Source of the DNA: Croceibacterium_A sp039920345
GTDB taxonomy: Bacteria; Pseudomonadota; Alphaproteobacteria; Sphingomonadales; Sphingomonadaceae
Length of the DNA stretch: 36,065 bases
Direction: 5' to 3'
Assembly (NCBI GenBank): GCA_039920345.1
Contig: JBDSDZ010000102.1
Coordinates: forward strand, 1 to 36,065
Positions 28,364-34,704 of this stretch are shown here, one piece after another (position 1 is the stretch's first letter; each line of letters starts with the position of its first letter). The position numbers and the translations under genes were made by a program. Below the pieces are notes generated by a model. The model did not search any database. It was given only the letters and a program-made list of their open reading frames with translations, and was not told the DNA's origin.

Positions 28364-28896
28364 TGCCCGAAGCTCCCACCACCGAGCCCTGGGCCGGCAC
28401 CAAGCCGGTGCCGCATTCGCTGCGCCCAGGCGCCATGCCCGAAGCCTACATGGCCAAGATCGCCGAAGGAGACGAACGGCTGTGGGTGCCGATCGTGGAG
28501 GACGTCTACTCCAAGCCGGTGTGGATCAGCCCGACGCGCAACATGTGGGCCGATGTGCTGATGGCCAAGAAGGCCTGCATCGTGAACCGGCATTACCACC
28601 CGCAGCCAATCTGGGCCTACACGATCAGCGGCAAGTGGGCCTATCTCGAGCATGACTGGACTGCGACCGCAGGCGATTTCGTGTTCGAGACGCCGGGTGA
28701 GAGTCACACGCTGGTGAGCTATGAGCATCCCGATCCGATGAAGGTGTTCTTCGTCGTCTCTGGCCCGCTGATGTGGCTCGACGAACAGGGCAACACCGTG
28801 GGCCACTACGACGTTTTCGATTACATGAAGGCCGCGCGCGAGCATTACGCGGCGTGCGGCATCGGCGCCGACTACGTCGATACCCTGATCCGCTGA
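28363..28896 (+). CDS. Cupin protein, 2,4'-dihydroxyacetophenone dioxygenase-like (copy 1)
   Basis: A 177-residue single-domain cupin. Metal ligands are H77 and H79 (NRHYHPQP) and H115 (TPGESHTLV). The canonical Glu right after HxH is absent, but E96 (YLEHDW) is at a position shared with copy 2, consistent with a three-His-one-Glu iron site. The family includes 2,4'-dihydroxyacetophenone dioxygenase, which cleaves a C-C bond in an aromatic ketone side chain; the true substrate here is unknown. It overlaps the MFS gene by one base and is followed 12 nt later by copy 2. Confidence 0.82.
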   Translation: MPEAPTTEPWAGTKPVPHSLRPGAMPEAYMAKIAEGDERLWVPIVEDVYSKPVWISPTRNMWADVLMAKKACIVNRHYHPQPIWAYTISGKWAYLEHDWTATAGDFVFETPGESHTLVSYEHPDPMKVFFVVSGPLMWLDEQGNTVGHYDVFDYMKAAREHYAACGIGADYVDTLIR

Positions 28897-28908
28897 GAGG
28901 AGCCCCCC

Positions 28909-29448
28909 ATGGCCAGCCAGATGAAAGCCCCGCCGTCGACCAAGAAGGAAATCGTCGACGTCCCGTTCGCATTCCGCGACCTGGTGACCCGGTATTCACC
29001 CGGCGGCCGCTATGTCGATGCGCAAACCGACGATGACAGCCCGTGGGTCCCGTTCGGGCCTGGCGCGGCGATCAAGCACCTGAGCTTCGATGTGCGCCGC
29101 AACCTGTTCTCCAACATCCTGTGGATGAAGGGCCCAGGCACCATCGGCACGCATATGCACCGCGGCACGATCACCATGGTCGTACTCGAAGGCAGCGTCC
29201 GCTACCTTGAGTATGACTGGGTCGCGACGCCCGGTGGGCTGATCCTCGAAGTGCCGGGCGAAAGCCACACGCTGGTCACCGAACATCCCGATGGCTGCAA
29301 GCTGTTCGGGTGGATGGAAGGCCCGATCGAATTCTATGACGAAAACGCGGTGCTGGTCGAAACCGGCGACGTGTGGTGGATGATAAACCACTACGAAAGC
29401 TACTGCCAGGAACAGGGCATCGCGGTGAACCCCAAGCTCTATTTGTAG
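28909..29448 (+). CDS. Cupin protein, 2,4'-dihydroxyacetophenone dioxygenase-like (copy 2)
   Basis: A 179-residue cupin paralogous to the preceding gene. Ligands are H82 and H84 (GTHMHRGT), E101 (YLEYDW) and H120 (VPGESHTLV), with spacings identical to copy 1. Outside the core the sequences differ, especially the N-terminus, so the two may act on different substrates or form a mixed oligomer. GAGGAG precedes the ATG. Confidence 0.82.
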   Translation: MASQMKAPPSTKKEIVDVPFAFRDLVTRYSPGGRYVDAQTDDDSPWVPFGPGAAIKHLSFDVRRNLFSNILWMKGPGTIGTHMHRGTITMVVLEGSVRYLEYDWVATPGGLILEVPGESHTLVTEHPDGCKLFGWMEGPIEFYDENAVLVETGDVWWMINHYESYCQEQGIAVNPKLYL

Positions 29449-29466
29449 AAGCACACCTCTTTCAGC

Positions 29467-29556
29467 CGTCACCCCGGACTTGATCCGGGGTCCCGCTCTT
29501 CTCCCGGCGCGGCGCTGGAAAAGGAAGCGGGATCCCGGATCGAGCCCGGGATGACG
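29467..29556. repeat. Large imperfect palindrome (REP-like intergenic element)
   Basis: Two 31-nt arms (29467-29497 and 29526-29556) are inverse copies with four mismatches, all transitions, separated by 28 nt. Each arm is itself palindromic around CCGGA/TCCGGG-type cores. The CCCCGGACTTGATCCGGGG-type unit is a dispersed intergenic repeat often seen in alphaproteobacteria. It lies between the second cupin and the SDR gene, where it could attenuate or stabilise the operon mRNA. Confidence 0.7.
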
Positions 29557-29581
29557 GAAAATGTGGTTTGAAAGGACGACG

Positions 29582-30433
29582 ATGGCCGACCCCAAAACCC
29601 TCGACCAGTTCGACATCACCGGGCGCTCAGCGCTGGTCACCGGCGCCGCCAGCGGTATCGGCCTCGCCTATGCCGAGTGCATGGCCGAGGCTCGCGCGAA
29701 AGTGACGCTGACCGACATTGATGCGGCCGGGGCGGAGCGCGAAGCCAAGCGGCTGACCGAGGCCGGCTACGAAGCCCGCTTCGACGTGTGCGACGTGGCC
29801 CAGCTCGACCAGGTCGCCCGCGCGATGGACAACCACGTGGCGGCCTTTGGCGGCTGCGACATCGTGTTTGCCAACGCCGGGCTCGATGTCGGCAACGGCT
29901 TCTGGAGCCCGGAGAACGACCGCAACCCGGCAGGCCAGATCGACGTGTACGATCCGCAGGCGTGGTATAAATCGATCGGCATCAACCTGACCGGCGTCTT
30001 CCACACCGTGCGCGAGGCGGCGCGGGTGATGAAGGCGAATACACATCGCCGCGGTGGTGCGATCGTCATCACCAGCTCCAACGCCGCCGAAGTGAACGAG
30101 GCGATCGTGGGCGTGCCCTACATGGCAGCCAAGGCGGGCGTGAAGCACTTCATGCGCCACGCGGCCTATGAACTCGCCGCCTACGGCATCCGCGTCAACG
30201 CCATCGCGCCGGGCCCGTTCGTGACCAATATCGGCGATGGCTGGGTCAAGAAGAACCCTGCTGCCAAAGCCGCGTGGGACGATCTGGTGCCGGTAGGCCG
30301 GATGGCCGAAACCTACCAGATCAAGCCGCTCGCGCTGCTGCTCGCGTCCGACGCCGGCAGCTATATGACCGGCGCACATGTGATGATCGACGGAGGCATG
30401 CAACTCGGCCCGGTCAAGCCGCTCAACACCTGA
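29582..30433 (+). CDS. SDR family NAD(P)-dependent oxidoreductase
   Basis: A 283-residue Rossmann-fold protein with the cofactor motif TGAASGIG (20-27), NAG (98-100), catalytic S165/S166, and Y180/K184 (YMAAK). The acidic residue after beta-2 (LTDID) suggests NAD rather than NADP. It has a 15-residue insert between NAG and the helix that follows (GFWSPENDRNPAGQ). The MADPK start at 29582 follows AAAGGA. It likely oxidises a hydroxyl group in the pathway of this cluster; the substrate is unknown. Confidence 0.9.
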   Translation: MADPKTLDQFDITGRSALVTGAASGIGLAYAECMAEARAKVTLTDIDAAGAEREAKRLTEAGYEARFDVCDVAQLDQVARAMDNHVAAFGGCDIVFANAGLDVGNGFWSPENDRNPAGQIDVYDPQAWYKSIGINLTGVFHTVREAARVMKANTHRRGGAIVITSSNAAEVNEAIVGVPYMAAKAGVKHFMRHAAYELAAYGIRVNAIAPGPFVTNIGDGWVKKNPAAKAAWDDLVPVGRMAETYQIKPLALLLASDAGSYMTGAHVMIDGGMQLGPVKPLNT

Positions 30434-30434
30434 C

Positions 30435-31436
30435 ATGAAAGCCGTCGTATTCCAGGACCTGCACCAGCCGCTTGCGCTCGAGACGCTGCCCGATCCCACG
30501 CCGGGTGCGGGCGAGGTGGTGGTCAAGGTGGCGCGCTGCGGTATCTGCGGCAGCGACCTGCACATGACCGAGGATGCGGCTTACGGCTGCCAGCAGGGCG
30601 ATGTGCTGGGGCATGAATTTGCCGGCGAAGTGGTCGGGATGGGCCGCGAGGTCACCGGCCTCAAGACCGGCGATCTCGTCTCGGTCATCCCGCTCAAGAG
30701 CTGCGGCCACTGTGAGCACTGCCGCAAGGGCGAAGTGCAGTGGTGCGCCGGGTTCGGGCTGCAGGGCGGCGGTTATGCGGAATATACGGTCACCCGGCCC
30801 AACCAGTGCGTGAAGCTGGGCGCGGACATTTCTCTGGCTGACGGCGCGATTATCGAGCCGCTGGCAGTCGCGCTGCACGGGGTCAATCTCGCGGGCCTCA
30901 AGCCGTGCGACAAGGTACTGGTGCTGGGCGGCGGGCCGATTGGTCTGGCGGTGGCATTCTGGGCCAAACGCATGGGCGCGGGCCGCGTGGCGGTGCAGGA
31001 TGTCGCCGATTTCCAGCGCGACCGCGCGCTCGGCATGGGCGCGGATGTGTTCGTGGTCGATCCGGCGGACCCTGTCGGCGGCGCCGAGCGCGGACTTGGC
31101 GGCAAGGCGGACGTGGTGTTCGAATGCGTCGGCATCCCCGGCCTGATTGCGCAGGCGGTGGAGCAGGTGGCCCCGCGCGGCACGATCCTGCTGCTCGGCC
31201 TGTGCACCCGGCCCGACACTTTCAACAGCTTTGCCATGCTGAGCAAGGAAGCGCGGCTGGTGACCAGCGCCTTCTTCACCGTGCCCGAATACGAAGCCTC
31301 GCTCGAAGCGCTCGCTGGCGGCGCCATCGAACCGCGCCTGCTGGTAACCGACACCATTTCGCTGGCCGATACCCCGGCGGTGTTCGAAACGCTGAAAACC
31401 CGCACCCGCCAATGCAAAGTGCTGATCGCGCCGTGA
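30435..31436 (+). CDS. Zinc-binding alcohol dehydrogenase (MDR family)
   Basis: A 333-residue medium-chain dehydrogenase. Catalytic zinc ligands: C35 in GICGSD and H60/E61 in GHEFAGEV. Structural zinc: C90, C93, C96 and C104 (CGHCEHC then C). Cofactor loop: LGGGPIG at 164-170. It resembles the threonine/butanediol/sorbitol dehydrogenase branch; the substrate is unknown. It starts one nucleotide after the SDR stop. It ends directly against the stop of the convergent ModE-like gene with no spacer. Confidence 0.9.
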   Translation: MKAVVFQDLHQPLALETLPDPTPGAGEVVVKVARCGICGSDLHMTEDAAYGCQQGDVLGHEFAGEVVGMGREVTGLKTGDLVSVIPLKSCGHCEHCRKGEVQWCAGFGLQGGGYAEYTVTRPNQCVKLGADISLADGAIIEPLAVALHGVNLAGLKPCDKVLVLGGGPIGLAVAFWAKRMGAGRVAVQDVADFQRDRALGMGADVFVVDPADPVGGAERGLGGKADVVFECVGIPGLIAQAVEQVAPRGTILLLGLCTRPDTFNSFAMLSKEARLVTSAFFTVPEYEASLEALAGGAIEPRLLVTDTISLADTPAVFETLKTRTRQCKVLIAP

Positions 31437-31799
31437 CTAGCTAGTTAGCGGAGCGTCGCGGATGGCGCTTTCAAGCAACGCAAAGTCCGCGCCCGAAACG
31501 CCGTCCTCAACGTGCGACGATAATGCCCGGTAAGCCGACAGCGCGGCTTCCCCAGCCACACTGAGCCGCGCCCCCGCGCTCTTGCCGCCGCCGGGCTGCG
31601 TGTCGACCAGCGGCACCGCAAAACAGCGGTTCATCGTATCAACCAGCAACCACGCCCGGCGATAGCTCATGCCCAGTTCGCGGGCCGCAGCGGAAATCGA
31701 GCCGGCGCGCGCAATCGCATCGAGCAAGTCGGCCTTGCCCGGTCCCATGGCGATCTCGTCGCCGCAGTATAGCTGGAGTTTGAGCTTGAGGCGGGCCAT
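31437..31799 (-). CDS. ModE-like winged-helix regulator (DNA-binding domain only)
   Basis: A 120-residue protein consisting of the LysR-type winged-helix domain found at the N-terminus of ModE: LLDAIARAGSISAAARELGMSYRRAWLLVD, then the wing. The Mop molybdate-binding domains are absent, so it senses something else or acts constitutively. It starts 28 bp after the phyR stop on the same strand and may be co-transcribed with it. Confidence 0.85.
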   Translation of the reverse strand: MARLKLKLQLYCGDEIAMGPGKADLLDAIARAGSISAAARELGMSYRRAWLLVDTMNRCFAVPLVDTQPGGGKSAGARLSVAGEAALSAYRALSSHVEDGVSGADFALLESAIRDAPLTS

Positions 31800-31827
31800 C
31801 GACCCGCCCCTAGCATCAAATCGGAGT

Positions 31828-32622
31828 TCAGCCGAGCGGGCGGCTCGAGCCGAAGAACAGTGCCTGGCTGATCGCCGCGCGCACCGTGTCTTCCTGGAAC
31901 GGCTTGGTAATCAGGTAGGTCGGTTCGGGGCGGTCGCCCGTCAGCAGGCGTTCGGGATAGGCGGTAATGAAGATCACCGGCACCGAACCGATCGCCAGGA
32001 TATCGTCCACCGCGTCGAGGCCCGAAGAACCGTCCGCCAGCTGGATGTCCGCGAGTACCAGGCCGGGTGTCTGATCGGCCACGATCTGCTGCGCCTGCGT
32101 ACGGGTGGCGGCGGTGCCGCAAATCTCGTGACCAAGCGAGCGCACGAGGTCTTCGAGTTGCATCGAAATCAGCGGCTCATCCTCGATGATCAGCACACTG
32201 GTGGTGGTTTCGCGCTCGATTTCCTCGACCGCTTCGCGCACCAGGCTGGCGACGTCGCTTTCCGACATGTCCATAATCTCGGCCGCTTCGGACGGGCTGA
32301 AGTCCTCGACCGTGGTCAAGAGCAGCGCCTGCCGGTTGACCGGGGTAATCTTGCGCAGCTGGTCCTGTGCGGCGGTTTCGTGGAGGCTGCCGTAAGCCGG
32401 CTCAGCGCTGACTTCCATGTACGCGCTCGACCACACCTTGTTGAACGCGCTGTACAGCGGGACCCGGCCGCCGCGCAGCGAGTCTGCGAGGTCCTGATCC
32501 GCGAGCGCGGCTTCAAGCGTAGCTTTTACGAAAGCATCGCCGGTGGATTGCGACCCGGTGAGGGCGCGCGCGTAGCGGCGTAGAAACGGAAGATGTGCGG
32601 CGACTTCGGCCCCAATCGACAT
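31828..32622 (-). CDS. phyR: General stress response anti-anti-sigma factor PhyR
   Basis: A 264-residue protein with an N-terminal ECF-sigma-like domain (about 1-135) and a C-terminal receiver (about 142-258). Receiver residues are intact: E147/D148, phospho-acceptor D192 (LADIQLADG), T220 and K240 (TKPF). When phosphorylated, PhyR binds the anti-sigma factor NepR and frees the ECF sigma factor EcfG. The ATG at 32622 follows GGGAAGGGG; the longer frame into the promoter is rejected. A perfect GGAAC-N16-CGTT promoter lies just upstream, so the gene is likely under positive feedback. nepR, ecfG and a cognate HWE kinase are not in the window. Confidence 0.95.
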   Translation of the reverse strand: MSIGAEVAAHLPFLRRYARALTGSQSTGDAFVKATLEAALADQDLADSLRGGRVPLYSAFNKVWSSAYMEVSAEPAYGSLHETAAQDQLRKITPVNRQALLLTTVEDFSPSEAAEIMDMSESDVASLVREAVEEIERETTTSVLIIEDEPLISMQLEDLVRSLGHEICGTAATRTQAQQIVADQTPGLVLADIQLADGSSGLDAVDDILAIGSVPVIFITAYPERLLTGDRPEPTYLITKPFQEDTVRAAISQALFFGSSRPLG

Positions 32623-32654
32623 AAAACCCCTTCCCGGAAAAACTTCGTCGCCTA

Positions 32655-32679
32655 AACGCCTGCGGGCGACCGTTGTTCC
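32655..32679 (-). promoter_or_regulatory. EcfG-type promoter of phyR
   Basis: On the minus strand: GGAAC (32679-32675), a 16-nt spacer, then CGTT (32658-32655), matching the alphaproteobacterial general-stress sigma consensus exactly. The expected start site near 32648 gives a leader of about 26 nt. Confidence 0.85.
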
Positions 32680-32777
32680 AAAACTGTGAAACCAGCCATA
32701 GTTGCGAATCTGCATGGCGCGAGACGGCGCGCTTCGCAAACCCGCAGAGCCTTTTTTCAAAATATTTTTGGGGGTCG

Positions 32778-32802
32778 GGAACTAGGTTTCGGGCTGCTCA
32801 TT
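32778..32802 (+). promoter_or_regulatory. Probable EcfG-type promoter of the sRNA
   Basis: GGAAC (32778-32782), 16 nt, then CATT (32799-32802): one mismatch from GGAAC-N16-CGTT. An AT-rich tract (32751-32769) precedes it. The predicted start near 32809 falls directly before the 5' hairpin of the RNA. Confidence 0.6.
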
Positions 32803-32808
32803 ATCCCA

Positions 32809-32896
32809 TTGTCACCGCCGAGACCCCCCCTCCCGTCCAAGCGGCTGGTGATACGATCCCGAAAGGCCTTCGCTCACAGGAGCGAAGGCCTTTTTT
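32809..32896 (+). ncRNA. Candidate GsrN-like general-stress small RNA
   Basis: About 88 nt in the 354-bp phyR/response-regulator gap, with no reading frame. The 5' hairpin pairs TCACC-GCCG (32812-32820) with CGGC-T-GGTGA (32842-32851; one bulged T) and exposes a 21-nt loop with seven Cs followed by TCCCGTCC. A 10-nt linker leads to a 14-bp terminator hairpin. Caulobacter GsrN, a sigma-T-dependent sRNA, has the same plan: C-rich 5' loop and terminator. An association of homologues with general-stress loci is what I recall from the literature. Assignment rests on architecture and context, not on sequence search. The 5' end is predicted. Confidence 0.65.
32862..32896 (+). terminator. Strong intrinsic terminator (plus strand)
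   Basis: A perfect 14-bp stem (AAAGGCCTTCGCTC/GAGCGAAGGCCTTT) with an ACAG loop runs into six Ts (32891-32896). No plus-strand protein gene lies upstream for over a kilobase, so it must end a non-coding transcript. Confidence 0.9.
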
Positions 32897-32920
32897 CTTG
32901 CCCGTTCGGTTTTAGTCAGA

Positions 32921-32940
32921 GGCACGCAGCAAGGCGTGCC
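32921..32940 (-). terminator. Hairpin downstream of the response-regulator gene
   Basis: GGCACGC and GCGTGCC form a perfect 7-bp stem with a 6-nt loop, 36 nt past the response-regulator stop on the minus strand. No T-run follows, so it may stabilise the 3' end or terminate weakly. Without termination the transcript would run antisense through the sRNA. Confidence 0.4.
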
Positions 32941-32976
32941 GGAAGACCCGGCCAAACCCAAGCAACTAAAAGCAAA

Positions 32977-33408
32977 TCAGGAAATGGCGCCGCGCAGTCG
33001 CGCGAAGAAACCGTTGTTATCATCGCTAACCAGCGCGCGTGCGAGTTCCGCCGGGTCATACGGCTTTTCGAAGATCGGACCCATTTCGGCGATTTCCGGC
33101 GGGATGTCCTCCGGCGCACCAGTCGAAAACGCGATCCGCGGGCGCTTGGGCCCCAACATGTCGACCAGCTCGGCAATCGCCCAGCCGTCATCCCGATCGG
33201 CCAGGTGGACATCGATCACCATCGCGTCGGGCGTTTTTTCCTCGAGCGCGTCCATCGTGCTGGCAATGCTCGGGCAAATCACGATGTCGGTCACGCCGAC
33301 GTCCTGCAGCGCCGCTTCGATGCCCATCGCGAGCACCGGATCGTCTTCCACCACCAGCACCCGGCCGAGCCGGTACTTGTTGTCTTTCTTGGGCTTGGTG
33401 CGGCTCAT
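32977..33408 (-). CDS. Single-domain response regulator
   Basis: A 143-residue receiver-only protein: E21/D22/D23, phospho-acceptor D66 (VIDVHLAD), T96 in AFSTG and K115 (FEKPYD). There is no output domain. The FSTG segment is a variant of the FATGUY motif that marks single-domain regulators tied to the general stress response (SdrG in Sphingomonas, MrrA in Methylobacterium). A perfect EcfG-type promoter precedes it, supporting such a role: a phosphate-relay hub or sink for kinases acting on PhyR. It has a 10-residue basic N-terminal extension. Confidence 0.88.
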   Translation of the reverse strand: MSRTKPKKDNKYRLGRVLVVEDDPVLAMGIEAALQDVGVTDIVICPSIASTMDALEEKTPDAMVIDVHLADRDDGWAIAELVDMLGPKRPRIAFSTGAPEDIPPEIAEMGPIFEKPYDPAELARALVSDDNNGFFARLRGAIS

Positions 33409-33448
33409 GTCTGTCCCCGGCGATGCGACATACGGCTCGCAAGGCTAG

Positions 33449-33473
33449 AACGGAACCGACTCCTTGCAGTTCC
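33449..33473 (-). promoter_or_regulatory. EcfG-type promoter of the response-regulator gene
   Basis: On the minus strand: GGAAC (33473-33469), a 16-nt spacer, then CGTT (33452-33449), a perfect general-stress promoter. The start site is expected near 33442, giving a ~34-nt leader. It sits in the 80-bp gap after the GNAT gene. Confidence 0.85.
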
Positions 33474-33488
33474 CCAGCCCGGCAAGCG

Positions 33489-34640
33489 CTATAGCTGCTT
33501 GCTGTAGATCACATACTCGCGATTGACCTTGCCGCCGATAGCATCGGCAATCGCGATCATCCCCTGGTTGTCATCCAGCACCCAGCCCACTTCGGACCGA
33601 GTGGTGCCGTGGTCGGCCACCGCCACGCGGCGAATGTACTCAATCATCATGAAAGCCAGCTGGCTGGCCAGGCGCGAGTGTTGCAACCGCTTGACCACAC
33701 CCATCAGCGGCACGCGGAATCCGGCGTCCTGCGGATTGCGCAGCCACCACAGCAGCTTGATCCAGTTAAACGGGAACAGCTTGCCCTTCATCGGCTTCTG
33801 GATCGCGTTCAGATCGGGCAAGGCCATCATGAAGGCTACCGGCTCACCGTCCAGTTCGGCGATCATGTTGGTCTTTTCGAGGATCAGGGGCTTGAGCCGC
33901 TTGCCCGCGTAGGCCTTCTCGGTTTCCGTGAACGGCACGAAGCCCCAGTTGGATGCCCAGGCGTCGTTGAGGATGTCGATGAAGATCGCCGCATCACGAT
34001 CGAAGTGCTTCAGGTCGACGGTGCGCACGGTGATGCGCTTGTTGCGCTCACCCGACGCGACAATCCGGTCGATCAACGGGGGGAGCCCGTTTTCGACACG
34101 AAGGTCGTATGTCAGCAGCGATTTGGCGTGGGTGTAACCGGCGGATTCGATCCACGCCTGGTACTGCGGCAGGTTGTGGCCCATCATCACCATCGGCGAA
34201 TGGTCGAAGCCCTTCACCAGCAGCCCCGGCTCTTCCCAGATCGACAGACTGATCGGCGCCAGCACGCGGGTCATGCCCTGTTCGCGCAACCATTGTTCCG
34301 CCCGGGCGATCAGCGCATGGCCGATCTCGGCGTCTTCGGCTTCGAACATGCCCCAATTGCCGGTGCCGGGCCCCATGCCCTGTTCGGGCGGCTGGGTCAG
34401 CGCCAGTTCGTCATAATGCGCTGAAATGCGCCCAACCACTTTGCCGCCCCGGCGGGCGAGAAACAGCTGCACCTTGGCGTGTTCGTGAAACGGGTTCTTA
34501 CCCGGAGTCAGCAGTTCGACCACCTCGGTCCGAAGCGGCGGAACCCAATTCGGATCACCCTTGTTGAGGCGATAGGCGAGGTCGATGAACGCGTTGAAAT
34601 CGCGCTTGCCCGCAACCGGCTCTACCGAAATATCCGACAT
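33489..34640 (-). CDS. Large GNAT-fold N-acyltransferase-like protein
   Basis: A 383-residue protein with GNAT-like halves: an N-terminal domain containing DPNWVPPLRTEV and ARRGGKVVGRISAH, and a C-terminal half with MIAELDGEPVAFMMALPDLN. This alphaproteobacterial family is usually annotated as N-acetyltransferase; from memory, the Caulobacter enzyme proposed to N-acylate the sphingoid base is of similar type, but I cannot confirm homology. The ATG at 34640 follows GGAGGG. It is 64 bp downstream of a membrane fatty-acid-hydroxylase-family gene on the same strand. Confidence 0.78.
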   Translation of the reverse strand: MSDISVEPVAGKRDFNAFIDLAYRLNKGDPNWVPPLRTEVVELLTPGKNPFHEHAKVQLFLARRGGKVVGRISAHYDELALTQPPEQGMGPGTGNWGMFEAEDAEIGHALIARAEQWLREQGMTRVLAPISLSIWEEPGLLVKGFDHSPMVMMGHNLPQYQAWIESAGYTHAKSLLTYDLRVENGLPPLIDRIVASGERNKRITVRTVDLKHFDRDAAIFIDILNDAWASNWGFVPFTETEKAYAGKRLKPLILEKTNMIAELDGEPVAFMMALPDLNAIQKPMKGKLFPFNWIKLLWWLRNPQDAGFRVPLMGVVKRLQHSRLASQLAFMMIEYIRRVAVADHGTTRSEVGWVLDDNQGMIAIADAIGGKVNREYVIYSKQL

Positions 34641-34704
34641 CGTCCCTCCGAAGGTGCGTGAGCGCGCGCTACTGCCGCAGCAGGCTTGCCGTCAATCGCC
34701 CGGT

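Noticed and set aside
32623..32760. In-frame extension of PhyR by 46 residues
   Set aside because: It would run over a perfect EcfG-type promoter; the ATG at 32622 has a strong ribosome site and starts at the conserved sigma-like domain.
32673..32915. Short open frames (about 80 codons) through the phyR/sRNA gap
   Set aside because: They cross the terminator hairpin, lack a ribosome site and have no recognisable protein features; this argues for non-coding content.
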